A stretch of 64,000 bases of DNA from an uncultured Rhodospirillaceae bacterium (GCA_937887565.1 CALABS010000065.1:13609-77608); one strand, 5' to 3'; counted from the stretch's first letter, positions 38,091 to 49,490 are shown. Numbers and translations are program-made. The notes: generated by a model from the letters alone, not told the origin.

Positions 38091-39320
38091 TCAGGTGCGA
38101 TAGGCCCCGTTGATATCGATATAGGCATGGGTCAGGTCGCAGGTCCACACCGTGGCCTTGCCCTTGCCCAGGCCGATGTCGACCTCGATCAGGATGTCGC
38201 GCCCCGTCATGTGCGCGTTGACCGGGGCCTCGTCGTAGCCGGGGACCACCAGGCCGTTCCTGGCCACCTCGACGCCGCCGATGGCGATGCAGAGGCGGTC
38301 GCGGTCGGCCTTCTCGCCCGCCTTGCCCACCGCCATGACCACGCGGCCCCAGTTGGCGTCCTCGCCGGCGATGGCGGTCTTGACCAGGGGCGAGTTGGCG
38401 ATGGCTAGGCCGATGCGCTTGGCGGCCTTGTTGCCGGCCGCGCCCTTGACGCGGACCTCGACGAACTTGGTGGCGCCCTCGCCGTCCTTGACCACCTGAT
38501 GGGCGAGGTCGAGCAGCAGATCCTCGAGCTTGGCCTTGAAGTCGGCCAGCCGCTTGTCCTTGGGATCGGTGATCCTGGCGTGCTTGACCTGGCCGGTGGC
38601 GAACAGCAGCAGCGTGTCCGAGGTCGAGGTGTCGCTGTCTACCGTGATGCAGTTGAACGACTTGTCCACCCCCTTGGTTAGCAGGTGCTGCAGCACTTCG
38701 TGCGGCAGGCTGGCGTCGGTGAAGACGTAGGACAGCATGGTCGCCATGTCGGGGGCGATCATGCCGGCGCCCTTGGCGATACCGTTGATGGTGACCTGGC
38801 GGCCCTCGATGACGGCCGTGCGCGTCGCGCCCTTGGGGAAGGTGTCGGTGGTCATGATGGCCCGCGCCGCCTCGGCCCAGTTGTCCGCCGTCAGCTTGGC
38901 CATGGCCGCCGACAGGTTGGCGGTGATCTTCTCGTCGGGCAGGGGCACGCCGATGGTGCCGGTCGAGCTGATATAGACCTCGTGCTTCTTGCACTCCATC
39001 AGTTCGGCGGCCTTGGCCACCGTGCGCTCGACCGACGCCATGCCGGCGGCGCCGGTGAAGGCGTTGGCGTTGCCGGAATTGACCACCAGGACCCGCGCCT
39101 TGCCCTTGGCCGCCGCGTCGCGGCACCACACCACCGGCGCCGAGCAGGTCAGCGAACGGGTGAACACCCCGGCCACGGTGCTGCCGGGGGCCAGTTCGGC
39201 CACCAGCAGGTCGGGGCGGCCCACATAGCGGATGCCGCATTCGTGGCCGGCCAGACGCACGCCGGCCAGCGCCGGCATGGTCGGGAAGGATGCGGGGGCG
39301 AGCGGCGAGATGGCGGTCAT
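38091..39320 (-). CDS. argJ: Glutamate N-acetyltransferase / amino-acid acetyltransferase
   Basis: ArgJ moves the acetyl group from N-acetylornithine to glutamate in the cyclic arginine pathway, and bifunctional members also acetylate from acetyl-CoA. The 409-residue precursor cleaves itself at a conserved Thr: the motif KGAGMIAPDMATML is present, with the nucleophile Thr at about residue 194. Other motifs: NSGNANAFTG and GEDANWGRVVMAVGKAG; the end AYIDINGAYRT is canonical. Length is typical. It lies 32 bases after the parvulin isomerase gene and 30 before the GST gene. Confidence 0.97.
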   Translation of the reverse strand: MTAISPLAPASFPTMPALAGVRLAGHECGIRYVGRPDLLVAELAPGSTVAGVFTRSLTCSAPVVWCRDAAAKGKARVLVVNSGNANAFTGAAGMASVERTVAKAAELMECKKHEVYISSTGTIGVPLPDEKITANLSAAMAKLTADNWAEAARAIMTTDTFPKGATRTAVIEGRQVTINGIAKGAGMIAPDMATMLSYVFTDASLPHEVLQHLLTKGVDKSFNCITVDSDTSTSDTLLLFATGQVKHARITDPKDKRLADFKAKLEDLLLDLAHQVVKDGEGATKFVEVRVKGAAGNKAAKRIGLAIANSPLVKTAIAGEDANWGRVVMAVGKAGEKADRDRLCIAIGGVEVARNGLVVPGYDEAPVNAHMTGRDILIEVDIGLGKGKATVWTCDLTHAYIDINGAYRT

Positions 39321-39352
39321 GGCGCGGGTCCTTCGTGGTCGTCCGGGAATGG

Positions 39353-40189
39353 TCAGTCCTTGGCGCTGCCGTCGGGGTTCATCACCTTGACCTTGGCCTT
39401 GGCGCGGATGTCGGCGACGATGCGCTCGGCGGTCTTCTCGGCCACCTGCTCGCGCAGCATCGGCCGGGCCTGCTCCAGGGTCGGCGGGCTGGACATCCGG
39501 CTGTCCTCGACCTTGATGACGTGCCAGCCGAACTGGCTCTTGACCGGGGTTTTCGAGATTTCGCCGGGCTTCATGGCGAAGGCGGCGGCCGAGAACTCGG
39601 CCACCATCTCGCCCTTGGCGAAATAGCCGAGGTCGCCGCCGTTCTGCTGCGCCGAGGGGTCCTTGGACTTGCTCTTGGCGATGGCGGCGAAGTCGCCGCC
39701 CTTGTTCAGCTCGGCGATGACCGCCTTGGCCTCGTCCTCGCTGGCGAGCAGGATGTGGCTGGCCTTGACCTCGGATTCCGGCTTGTAGTCCTTCAGCGCG
39801 ACGTCGTAGGCGTCCTTGATCGCCTCGTCGGTGACGGCGGCGCGCAGCTTCTTGTTCATCCACATCTTGACGGCCAGCTGGCGCTCGAACTGCTTGAGCG
39901 TCTCCTTCAGCTCGGGATCGTCGAGGACCTTGTCCTTCTTGGCCTGGGCGTAGATCAAGTGGTTGTTGACCACCACCTCCAGCAATTCCTCGAACGGATA
40001 CTGCATGGCCATCTGGGGCGGCAGGGCGCGCTGGTAGGCGGCGACTTCCGAGGCGCGGATCTCGGCGCCGTTGACGACGGCGACCACGGGGTCCTTGCCG
40101 GCCTTCTCGGCGGCGGCGGCGGGCAGGACGGCGAGACCGGCCACCAGCCCGAGGGCCAGGGCGCCGCGGCGGGCGGAAAACATCTTCAT
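39353..40189 (-). CDS. Parvulin-type peptidyl-prolyl isomerase, exported
   Basis: The 278-residue protein has a signal peptide (ALALGLVAGLAVLPAAAA), a SurA-N-like helical chaperone region and a rotamase (PpiC) domain: KASHILLASEDEA, GGDLGYFAKGEMVAEFSAAAF and QFGWHVIKVED. It should act in the periplasm on outer-membrane or exported proteins. AGAAGGAAG precedes the ATG at 40189. It leads a five-gene minus-strand unit with argJ, GST, DUF985 and the cupredoxin. In many alphaproteobacteria this gene lies next to secA and argJ, as it does here apart from an intervening kinase. Confidence 0.93.
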   Translation of the reverse strand: MKMFSARRGALALGLVAGLAVLPAAAAEKAGKDPVVAVVNGAEIRASEVAAYQRALPPQMAMQYPFEELLEVVVNNHLIYAQAKKDKVLDDPELKETLKQFERQLAVKMWMNKKLRAAVTDEAIKDAYDVALKDYKPESEVKASHILLASEDEAKAVIAELNKGGDFAAIAKSKSKDPSAQQNGGDLGYFAKGEMVAEFSAAAFAMKPGEISKTPVKSQFGWHVIKVEDSRMSSPPTLEQARPMLREQVAEKTAERIVADIRAKAKVKVMNPDGSAKD

Positions 40190-40327
40190 CGAATGCGCTT
40201 CCTTCTGGGGTGGCGGCGGTGGGGGCGTCACCGCGAGGCGTCGCATTGGTTTGAAGCATAACCACGACGCCGGCACAAGAGGCGGCTAAAGCGCTTGACG
40301 AAAGCACACCCATGCGTGGCCGTGTGG

Positions 40328-40336
40328 TGCTATGAT
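40328..40336 (+). promoter_or_regulatory. Extended -10 element before the PAS kinase
   Basis: TGCTATGAT fits an extended -10 (TGnTATAAT). A TTGACG further upstream is 30 bases away and cannot be its -35. An ATG inside this box (40332) would be a poor start, supporting the later start at 40365. Confidence 0.4.
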
Positions 40337-40364
40337 CCGGCCGTTTCGACCAAAAGGGGGAATA

Positions 40365-41672
40365 ATGCGCACAGCATGTTCCTTTAAGTTGTCACCAGCG
40401 GTTGTTCTGTCGCTGATCTACGGAGCGTTCGGCGCGCTGTGGATCGTGGTCTCGGACGGCGCGGTGGCGACCCTCGTCCGCGATCCGGACCTGCTGACCC
40501 AGGTTCAGACCTGGAAGGGCTGGCTGTTCGTGGCGGCCAGCGCCGTTCTCATCCTGGCCGCCGGCTCGCGCCTGCTCAGGGCGCTGGACACCTCGGAGCA
40601 GCGCTACCGCCTGCTGTTCGCGGACACGCCGCAGCCCATCGCCGTCTACGACCCGGCCACCGGGCGGTTCGTCGAGGCCAATCCCGCCGCCTGCCGGCTG
40701 CTGGGCTATTCCTGCGAGGAACTGGCCGGCATGCCGGTGCTGGAGGCCGTCCTGCCCGACGACCGCCCCGAGGCGCGCCGCATCATGGAGCGTGCCCGCA
40801 CCTCCAGCCAGGGGGTGGCCCATATCCGGCGGGTCCAATGCCGCGACGGGCGCGTCGTCCAGGTCGAGGTCACCTCCAGCCCGGTGCTGTTCAACGACCG
40901 GGTGCTGCGGCTGCTCATGCTCCAGGACCATACCGCGCGCCTGCAGGCCGAGGGGGCGCTGATCCGCAGCCTCGACCGCCTGGCCCGCCAGGAGGCCGAC
41001 CGGACCCAATTGGCCCACGCCCTGGCCCACGACCTGCGCGAGCCGGTCCGCCAGGTCGCCGGCTTCGTCCAGTTGCTGGAGCGCCGCTATCGTGGCCGGC
41101 TCGACGACGAGGCCGACCAGTACATCGATTTCGCCACCGAGGGCGTGCATCGCCTGAACCGGCTGCTGGCCGACCTGCACGCCTTCACCGAGATTCCCAC
41201 CGTCGCCATCGAGGAGGTCGACGTCGGCGAGGTGGTGCAGGGCGTGCTGGCCACCTTGGCCGCCCAAATCTCGCCCCGCGATTCCATCTGCGTCGGCGAG
41301 ATGCCGTATCTGGGCGCCGATCCGCGCAGCCTGTCGGCGATTCTTACCGCCTTGATCGACAATGCCTTGAAATTCCGCCGGCCGGGCACCGACGCCCGCG
41401 TCGAGGTCTCGGTCGAGCGGCTGGGCGCCGACTGGTGCTTCACCATCCGCGACAACGGCATCGGCATCGAGCCGGAATACCGCGAGATGGTGTTCCAGTT
41501 GTTCGGCCGCCTGCATACCCGCGACCGCGTTCCCGGCAACGGAACCGGGCTGGCGCTGGCCCGCAAGCTGGTCGAGGCGGCCGGCGGCCGCATCTGGCTG
41601 GATGACGCTCTCGGATACGGCGCCGTCTTCCGCTTCACCCTGCCGATCCGTTCCGTCCGCGCGGCGGCGTGA
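40365..41672 (+). CDS. PAS-domain sensor histidine kinase
   Basis: The 435-residue kinase has two membrane segments close together near residues 12-35 and 55-75, so little periplasmic domain, then a PAS domain (YRLLFADTPQPIAVYDPATG), a HisKA domain with phosphoacceptor His in ALAHDLREPVRQVAGF, and a HATPase with LIDNALKFR, DNGIGI and GNGTGLALARKL. The H-box (SHDLQAPLR versus AHDLREPVR) and neighbouring sequence place it in the same subfamily as the kinase at 4256. Start 40365 has AAGGGGG with five-base spacing. It is divergent from the parvulin-argJ operon. No response regulator is adjacent. Confidence 0.92.
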   Translation: MRTACSFKLSPAVVLSLIYGAFGALWIVVSDGAVATLVRDPDLLTQVQTWKGWLFVAASAVLILAAGSRLLRALDTSEQRYRLLFADTPQPIAVYDPATGRFVEANPAACRLLGYSCEELAGMPVLEAVLPDDRPEARRIMERARTSSQGVAHIRRVQCRDGRVVQVEVTSSPVLFNDRVLRLLMLQDHTARLQAEGALIRSLDRLARQEADRTQLAHALAHDLREPVRQVAGFVQLLERRYRGRLDDEADQYIDFATEGVHRLNRLLADLHAFTEIPTVAIEEVDVGEVVQGVLATLAAQISPRDSICVGEMPYLGADPRSLSAILTALIDNALKFRRPGTDARVEVSVERLGADWCFTIRDNGIGIEPEYREMVFQLFGRLHTRDRVPGNGTGLALARKLVEAAGGRIWLDDALGYGAVFRFTLPIRSVRAAA

Positions 41673-41756
41673 CGCGCCGCCGGGGCGGGGGCTCCATTCC
41701 TGGTTGGCGGCGGCCGGCCGGCGACCGTCGGGATCGGCCCGCGAGGCCTCCCGACA

Positions 41757-41785
41757 TTGACAGAGGCGCCCCCGGGCTCTATCTG
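41757..41785 (+). promoter_or_regulatory. Sigma-70-type promoter of secA
   Basis: TTGACA at 41757-41762 and TATCTG at 41780-41785 with a 17-base spacer. Predicted start near 41792 leaves a leader of about 56 bases before the secA ATG. Confidence 0.65.
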
Positions 41786-41847
41786 TGTCCGCGTCGTAAA
41801 AGGTCCCGCCCAGGGGCCCGCAAGGACTTCTGCCCGAGGACTTTCCC

Positions 41848-44532
<2,685 letters not shown>

Positions 44533-44549
44533 TCGCTTCCCCCTCGCTG

Positions 44550-44571
44550 CCGCGGCCGAGGCAGGCCGCGG
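44550..44571 (+). terminator. Strong hairpin after secA, no U-tract
   Basis: CCGCGGCC, a six-base loop and GGCCGCGG form a perfect 8-pair stem 17 bases after the secA stop. There is no T run, so it may protect the 3' end or act with Rho rather than terminate alone. Confidence 0.4.
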
Positions 44572-44670
44572 GCGCATGGCTATGACTCCGACGTTAACCG
44601 AATCGGCATCCTCTTGCGTTACGATACGATGACGCACACGTGTCAAGGAAGAGACACGGGGGAGGTTGCC

Positions 44671-44946
44671 ATGACCGTCATCGCCTTGGTCATCGCCTGT
44701 CTGGGGCCGATGTGCTCCTACACCGCCACCACCGAGCCGTTCGACAGCGTGCGGCAGTGCCGGCTGGTGGCGCCGATGATCGCCGGGATCGAGCGGTCGC
44801 GGATGACCGCCACCCTGTGGCTGCCCTCGGACGTCCGTCGCACCACGTCGTACCGCTGCATCGACGCCGGCACGGGCGAAATCCTCGCGTCCTTCAACAG
44901 CGAGGACCAAGTGGCGGCGCTCAGCCCTCCGCCGGCCGGTCGGTGA
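44671..44946 (+). CDS. Small hypothetical exported protein
   Basis: Ninety-one residues beginning MTVIALVIACLGPMCSYTAT, which looks like a short hydrophobic leader or a membrane anchor, then a soluble domain with three cysteines in total (GPMCSY, RQCRLV, YRCIDA). I do not recognise the family. GGGGGAGG lies just before the ATG. A perfect six-pair inverted repeat (CGTGTC...GACACG) ends at the ribosome site, which might affect translation. It overlaps the convergent lipoprotein gene by 26 bases. Confidence 0.55.
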   Translation: MTVIALVIACLGPMCSYTATTEPFDSVRQCRLVAPMIAGIERSRMTATLWLPSDVRRTTSYRCIDAGTGEILASFNSEDQVAALSPPPAGR

Positions 44947-45274
44947 CGATCCAGGTGCCGTCCCGCAGCCGGCAGGCCTCGGCCTCGCGGCTGCGGGTGA
45001 CCGACTTCCAGGTGATTTCCTGCCTCAGCAGGCGGCAGGTGCGGCCGCCGCCGTCGGTGTAGGCCTGGGCGATGGGGATCACCTTGCCCATGCCCCTGGC
45101 CGAGCGCCAGTCGGCGGCCCGACCTTCCTCGGCGGCGGCGATGGTGGCGTGGGCGTGGCCGGACATGGCGGCGCGGTCGGCGTAGGAATCGTAGGCCAGC
45201 CCCTTCTCGTAGACCCAGCCTTCCGCGCATCCCGAGATCATCAGCGCCAGCGCGCCCGCCAACCAAGCCTTCAT
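44921..45274 (-). CDS. Small lipoprotein, surface-antigen-like domain
   Basis: A 117-residue lipoprotein: the signal MKAWLAGALALMISGC ends in a good lipobox (ISGC). The C-terminal half (CRLLRQEITW...EACRLRDGTWIVTD) resembles the last part of the rickettsial 17 kDa surface-antigen family, with paired Cys before and after a ten- to fifteen-residue hairpin and the DGTW signature. The glycine zipper usual in that family is not seen. Location is probably the outer membrane periplasmic face. Function unknown. It is divergent from the alpha/beta hydrolase gene. Confidence 0.65.
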   Translation of the reverse strand: MKAWLAGALALMISGCAEGWVYEKGLAYDSYADRAAMSGHAHATIAAAEEGRAADWRSARGMGKVIPIAQAYTDGGGRTCRLLRQEITWKSVTRSREAEACRLRDGTWIVTDRPAEG

Positions 45275-45393
45275 CGCCCCCTCCGACCACGGATTCGGGG
45301 GCAAAGTATACGCCAAAGGTGCGCTCCTGTCGCGCCGGTTGAGGGGGCGGCTGGCGTCTTGCTCCGCCGCTGCCGCCATGGCATAGGAGGGCG

Positions 45394-46422
45394 ATGATCC
45401 GCCCCGCCATCCTTGTAGCCCTCGCCCTCCTGCTGCCGACCGCGCTCGGCCGCTCCCCGGTCCGCGCCGCGTCCGTCGTCCTCGATCAACTGGATTTCGA
45501 GGGCCGCGAATCCGACCTGCGCGTCACGCTGCGCAACAAGCACCCCGAGGATTACTACGAGCCCCGGGCCGACCGGACGGTGCTGTTCGTCCACGGCGGC
45601 ACCTTCCCCGGCTCGGCCAGCTTCGACCTGGCGCTGGACGGCACCAGCTGGATGGACTGGATGGCGCGGCGCGGCTACGACGTCTACGCCCTGGATATCC
45701 GGGGATACGGCCGCTCCGGCCGGCCGGCGGCCATGGCCGGTCCCGCCGAGGCGGCACCGCCGGCGGTGGACACCGCCACCGCGCTGAAGGACGTCTCCAA
45801 GGCGGTCGACTACATCGCGTCGCGCCGGGGGGTGCAGCGGGTCACCCTGGTCGGCTGGTCGTGGGGGGCGACCCTGGCCGGCCTGTACGCCACCGAGGCC
45901 GGCACGCGGGTGGAGCGGCTGGTGCTGTTGGCGCCGCAATGGCTGCGGCCGGCGCCGGCCGTCGAGGCGGGCGCGTTGGGGGCCTGGCGGGCGATCCGCC
46001 TCGACGGCCTGCGCGAGCGCTGGCTGCGCGACGTGCCCGAGCCCGAGCGCAAGGACCTCGTCCCGACTGCTTGGCAGGCCGCCTGGATCGAGGCGCTGAA
46101 GCACTCCGACCCGGTCGGCGCAGCCATGGACCCGCCCGCGCTCAAGGTGCCCAACGGGGTGGCCGCCGACGCGCTGGCCACCTGGGCGGCGGGCAAGCCG
46201 GCCTGGGACCCGGCGCGGATTTCGGTCCCCACCCTGGTGGTGCAGGGCGAATGGGACGTGGACTCGCCGCCGGCCATGGGCCTGGCGGTGTTCGCCAAAC
46301 TGAGCCGCGCCCCGCAGCGCCGCTATGTGCTGGTGGGCGAGGCCACCCACATGGTGATGCTGGAGAAGAACCGCGAGCAGTTGTTCCGGGCCGTGCAGGG
46401 CTTCCTGGAGGAGAGGTTCTGA
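45394..46422 (+). CDS. Exported alpha/beta hydrolase
   Basis: The 342-residue protein has a signal peptide (LVALALLLPTALG) and an alpha/beta-hydrolase core: oxyanion motif FVHGGTFPG, nucleophile elbow GWSWGAT with Ser, Asp in QGEWDVDSP and His in GEATHMVML. An ester or amide substrate is likely but unknown. The stop overlaps the yjbQ start by one base (TGATG), so the two are translationally coupled. No closer family can be named from sequence. Confidence 0.85.
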   Translation: MIRPAILVALALLLPTALGRSPVRAASVVLDQLDFEGRESDLRVTLRNKHPEDYYEPRADRTVLFVHGGTFPGSASFDLALDGTSWMDWMARRGYDVYALDIRGYGRSGRPAAMAGPAEAAPPAVDTATALKDVSKAVDYIASRRGVQRVTLVGWSWGATLAGLYATEAGTRVERLVLLAPQWLRPAPAVEAGALGAWRAIRLDGLRERWLRDVPEPERKDLVPTAWQAAWIEALKHSDPVGAAMDPPALKVPNGVAADALATWAAGKPAWDPARISVPTLVVQGEWDVDSPPAMGLAVFAKLSRAPQRRYVLVGEATHMVMLEKNREQLFRAVQGFLEERF

Positions 46423-46832
46423 TGCACGCCGCCCTGACCGTCGGCACACCGGGGCCGGGACTGACCGACATCACGGCCGAGGTGTCCGCCTTCGTGCGCC
46501 GGGCGGGGATCGCCGAGGGGCTGCTGACGGTGTTCATCCAGCACACCTCGGCCAGCCTGACCATCCAGGAGAACGCCGACCCCGACGTGCTGGTCGACCT
46601 CGACGACTTCTTCCGCCGGCTGGTCCGCGAGGACCCGTCGCTCTACCGCCATTCCGCCGAGGGCCCCGACGACATGCCGGCCCATATCCGCGCCGCGCTC
46701 ACCCAGACCAGCCTGTCCATCCCGGTGATCGGCGGCCGCTTGGCCTTGGGCACCTGGCAGGGCATCTACGTGTTCGAGCACCGTGCCCGTCCCCACCAAA
46801 GGCGTGTGGTGCTGCACTTGTCGGGAACGTGA
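46422..46832 (+). CDS. yjbQ: YjbQ family protein (canonical copy)
   Basis: A 136-residue YjbQ/UPF0047 protein with all typical features: FIQHTSASLTIQENADPDVLVDL, a middle segment HSAEGPDDMPAHIRAAL and the ending ALGTWQGIYVFEHR. Some family members have thiamine-phosphate synthase activity as a secondary function, but the physiological role is uncertain. The start overlaps the preceding hydrolase stop. A second, degenerate copy lies at 52796-53173. Confidence 0.93.
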   Translation: MHAALTVGTPGPGLTDITAEVSAFVRRAGIAEGLLTVFIQHTSASLTIQENADPDVLVDLDDFFRRLVREDPSLYRHSAEGPDDMPAHIRAALTQTSLSIPVIGGRLALGTWQGIYVFEHRARPHQRRVVLHLSGT

Positions 46833-46873
46833 CGGACGGATAGGGTGACGGCGGGACAGGTGAAAGGAACGCA

Positions 46874-47467
46874 ATGATCCGTCCGCTGCTGTTGGCCGCA
46901 ACCCTTCTCGTCTCGACCTCCGCCCTGGCCGTCGAGGTTTCGCTGCCCGACCCGCCGCCGCTCCATTGGCAGGACCAGGCCCAATTGTTCGGCGATCTCG
47001 CCTATGTGCCGCCCGAGCGCAACGCCGAGGTGGTGGCCTGGGAACGCGCCAATGCCGACCGCCTGTCGCCGGGCTTCCTGTTCGATCTGTCGCGGCGCGT
47101 GCTCGCCATCGATCCGGCAGAGGCGCTGGAATGGTACGCGGTGGGCATGATGCGGGGCATCTACGATTCGGCGCGCTGCGTCGACACCACCGCCGGCCGG
47201 GCGCTGCGCGGCCTGTCGCGCCAGGCGGCCGAGGTCGCCAAGTACGGCCGCACCCATCCCCGCGAATTCGCCGCCGCCGGCAAGCGGGCATTGGCGCGGG
47301 CGGACCTGTTCGAGCACAAGGTCCCGGCCGACTGGGTCTGCGCCCAGGGGCTGTCGGGGATGGGCGGCCAGAGCGCCGGCACCACCCCTCCCGCCACCTG
47401 GCCGGCCGAGGAGAAGAAGATTCGCGACGACTTCACCCGTCAGTTCGACGACATGGCCGACCGCTGA
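46874..47467 (+). CDS. Hypothetical exported protein
   Basis: A 197-residue protein with a clear signal peptide (LLLAATLLVSTSALA, cleavage likely after ALA). The mature part is mostly helical with two cysteines (SARCVDTT, DWVCAQG) and a Pro-rich hinge near the C-terminus. I do not recognise the family. Its stop is one base from the mutM start, so it is probably in a common operon with mutM and the genes that follow. Confidence 0.7.
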   Translation: MIRPLLLAATLLVSTSALAVEVSLPDPPPLHWQDQAQLFGDLAYVPPERNAEVVAWERANADRLSPGFLFDLSRRVLAIDPAEALEWYAVGMMRGIYDSARCVDTTAGRALRGLSRQAAEVAKYGRTHPREFAAAGKRALARADLFEHKVPADWVCAQGLSGMGGQSAGTTPPATWPAEEKKIRDDFTRQFDDMADR

Positions 47468-47468
47468 C

Positions 47469-48311
47469 ATGCCCGAACTGCCCGAGGTCGAGACAGTGGC
47501 GCGCGGCCTGGCGGCCGTGTGGGAGGGCCGGCGTTTCCTGCGGGTCGAGACCCGCCGTCCCGACCTGCGGGTGCCGTTCCCCGACGGCTTCGCCGACCGC
47601 CTGACCGGCCGCCGCGTCGAGCGGGTGGGACGGCGCGCCAAGTACCTGGTGGTCGCCCTCTACGGCGATCTGGTGTTGCTGGGCCATCTGGGGATGTCGG
47701 GGCGCATGGTCATCAGCCGGGGGCGCAACGCGCCTCCCGGCCCTCACGACCACGTTGAGTTCGTTACCGACGACGGCACCACCGTCACCTTCACCGATCC
47801 CCGCCGCTTCGGCCTGATGACCCTGTGCGAGGCGGCCGGGCTGGCGGCGCATCCGCTGCTGGCCGGGCTGGGGCCCGAACCGTTGGACGAGGGGTTCACC
47901 CCGAAGGGTCTGGCCCAGGCCTTCCGGGGCAGGCGGACCCCCGTCAAGACCGCCCTTCTGGATCAGGCCCTGGTGGCCGGGCTGGGCAACATCTATGTGT
48001 GCGAAAGCCTCTATCGGGCCGGCATCGCCCCCACCCGGGCCGCCGGCTCGCTGAAGGCGCGGGAGGTGGAGACCCTGGTCGGGTGCATCCGGGACGTCCT
48101 GACCGACGCCATCGCCGCCGGCGGCTCGTCGCTTCGGGACCACGTCCAGCCCACCGGCGAGCTGGGCTATTTCCAGCACCGGTTCGCGGTCTACGACCGC
48201 GAGGGCGAGGCCTGTCCCGACTGCGCCTGCGATCCCGCCCGTGACGGCGGAGTCAAGCGAATCGTGCAGGCCGGCCGGTCCACTTTCTACTGTGCGAAAC
48301 GCCAACGCTAG
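47469..48311 (+). CDS. mutM: Formamidopyrimidine-DNA glycosylase with altered zinc finger
   Basis: The 280-residue enzyme removes 8-oxoguanine and formamidopyrimidines from DNA in base-excision repair and nicks the strand. The catalytic N-terminus PELPEVETVARGL is perfect, as is the H2TH region (LDQALVAGLGNIYVCESLYRAG). At the C-terminus the zinc finger is unusual: it reads CPDCAC, then an inserted segment (DPARDGGVKR), then RIVQAGRSTFYCAKR, so the fourth cysteine expected in YCxxC is an Arg, and an extra Cys appears in the first half. It may use a different set of four cysteines. It is followed by a small exported protein and an enoyl-CoA hydratase, as in related genomes. Confidence 0.95.
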   Translation: MPELPEVETVARGLAAVWEGRRFLRVETRRPDLRVPFPDGFADRLTGRRVERVGRRAKYLVVALYGDLVLLGHLGMSGRMVISRGRNAPPGPHDHVEFVTDDGTTVTFTDPRRFGLMTLCEAAGLAAHPLLAGLGPEPLDEGFTPKGLAQAFRGRRTPVKTALLDQALVAGLGNIYVCESLYRAGIAPTRAAGSLKAREVETLVGCIRDVLTDAIAAGGSSLRDHVQPTGELGYFQHRFAVYDREGEACPDCACDPARDGGVKRIVQAGRSTFYCAKRQR

Positions 48312-48330
48312 TGGTATAGCCCTACACGTC

Positions 48331-48690
48331 ATGCGGACGCTTATGCTCCTTCTGGGCGCCCTTGCCCTCGTGATCGCCGTGGCCCCGGGCCCGGCCGCCG
48401 CCCAGGGATTCCTGTCCGCCTACGAGGACCTGCCGCTGGCCCCCGGCCTGGAGGAAGTGCCCGGATCGGGCCTGTCCTTCGACGGTCCCGGCGGCCGCAT
48501 CGTCGAAGCCTACGCGGAAGGGGCGGCCAGCGCCGCCGAGGTCCTGAAGTTCTATGCCGCCACCTTGCCCCAGCTCGGCTGGGCGCGCGAGACCGACACC
48601 CTCTATCGGCGGGAATCCGAGGTGTTGACCCTGGAGGCCAAGGGCCAGGGCCGCGCGGTGGTGGTTCGTTTCAAGATTTCACCGGAATGA
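48331..48690 (+). CDS. Small exported hypothetical protein
   Basis: A 119-residue protein with a signal peptide (LMLLLGALALVIAVAPGPAAA) and a compact mature domain: GLSFDGPGGRIVEAYAEG, ASAAEVLKFYAATLPQLGW and the strand-rich end EVLTLEAKGQGRAVVVRFKI. The middle resembles small alphaproteobacterial proteins of unknown function encoded next to mutM and an enoyl-CoA hydratase. The gene starts 20 bases after mutM and ends with an ATGA near the next gene's start region. Confidence 0.75.
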   Translation: MRTLMLLLGALALVIAVAPGPAAAQGFLSAYEDLPLAPGLEEVPGSGLSFDGPGGRIVEAYAEGAASAAEVLKFYAATLPQLGWARETDTLYRRESEVLTLEAKGQGRAVVVRFKISPE

Positions 48691-48713
48691 CCGTTCCCAG
48701 GGGAGACGGAACC

Positions 48714-49490
48714 ATGCCCTACGAGAATATCATCGTCGAGACCCGCGGCCGCGTCGGCCTGGTCACGCTGAACCGCCCCAAGGCCATGAACGCGCTGTGC
48801 AACGCGCTCATCGCCGAGCTGGGCAAGGCGCTCGACACCTTGGAGGCCGATGACGAGATCGGCTGCATCGTGCTGACCGGATCGGAAAAGGCCTTCGCCG
48901 CCGGCGCCGACATCAAGGAGATGGCCTCCAAGTCCTACATGGATGCCTATCTGGAGGACTTCATCACCAACGGCTGGGAGCGCGTCACCAAGTGCCGCAA
49001 GCCCATCGTCGCCGCCGTGGCCGGCTATTGCCTGGGCGGCGGCTGCGAGGTCGCCATGATGTGCGACTTCATCCTGGCCGCCGACAACGCCAAGTTCGGC
49101 CAGCCCGAGATCACGCTCGGCATCATCCCCGGCGCCGGCGGCACCCAGCGCCTGACCCGCGCTGTGGGCAAGGCCAAGGCCATGGAGATGTGCCTGACCG
49201 GCCGCATGATGGATGCCGCCGAGGCCGAGCGGGCCGGCCTCGTCAGCCGCATCGTCCCGGTCGCCGACCTGGTCGACGAGGCGGTGAAGGTGGCCGACCG
49301 CATCGCCGGCATGAGCCGCCCGTCGGTCCTGATGGCCAAGGAGGCGGTCAACACCGCCTTCGAGACCACCTTGGCCCAGGGCATCCATCTGGAGCGCCGG
49401 CTGTTCCACTCGACCTTCGCCACCGACGACCAGAAGGAGGGCATGGCCGCCTTCGCCGAGAAGCGCACGCCCAACTTCAAGAACCGCTGA
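48714..49490 (+). CDS. Enoyl-CoA hydratase
   Basis: The 258-residue crotonase-family enzyme hydrates trans-2-enoyl-CoA to 3-hydroxyacyl-CoA in fatty acid oxidation. Visible: FAAGADIKEMA (oxyanion hole), YCLGGGCEVAMMCD with the first catalytic Glu, and GQPEITLGIIPGAGGTQRLTR with the second. Length is typical. Start 48714 has GGGGAG upstream and follows the previous gene by 23 bases. The product could also supply (S)-3-hydroxyacyl-CoA near the PHB locus, though stereochemistry would need an epimerase, so no direct link is claimed. The end overlaps the convergent M23 peptidase gene by 14 bases. Confidence 0.93.
   Translation: MPYENIIVETRGRVGLVTLNRPKAMNALCNALIAELGKALDTLEADDEIGCIVLTGSEKAFAAGADIKEMASKSYMDAYLEDFITNGWERVTKCRKPIVAAVAGYCLGGGCEVAMMCDFILAADNAKFGQPEITLGIIPGAGGTQRLTRAVGKAKAMEMCLTGRMMDAAEAERAGLVSRIVPVADLVDEAVKVADRIAGMSRPSVLMAKEAVNTAFETTLAQGIHLERRLFHSTFATDDQKEGMAAFAEKRTPNFKNR

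Noticed and set aside
40295..40336. TTGACG and TATGAT as a promoter before the PAS kinase
   Set aside because: The two boxes are 30 bases apart; only the extended -10 is kept.
45394..46832. Alpha/beta hydrolase plus yjbQ as a thiamine salvage unit
   Set aside because: The coupling is clear but no thiamine gene or motif supports a specific pathway.
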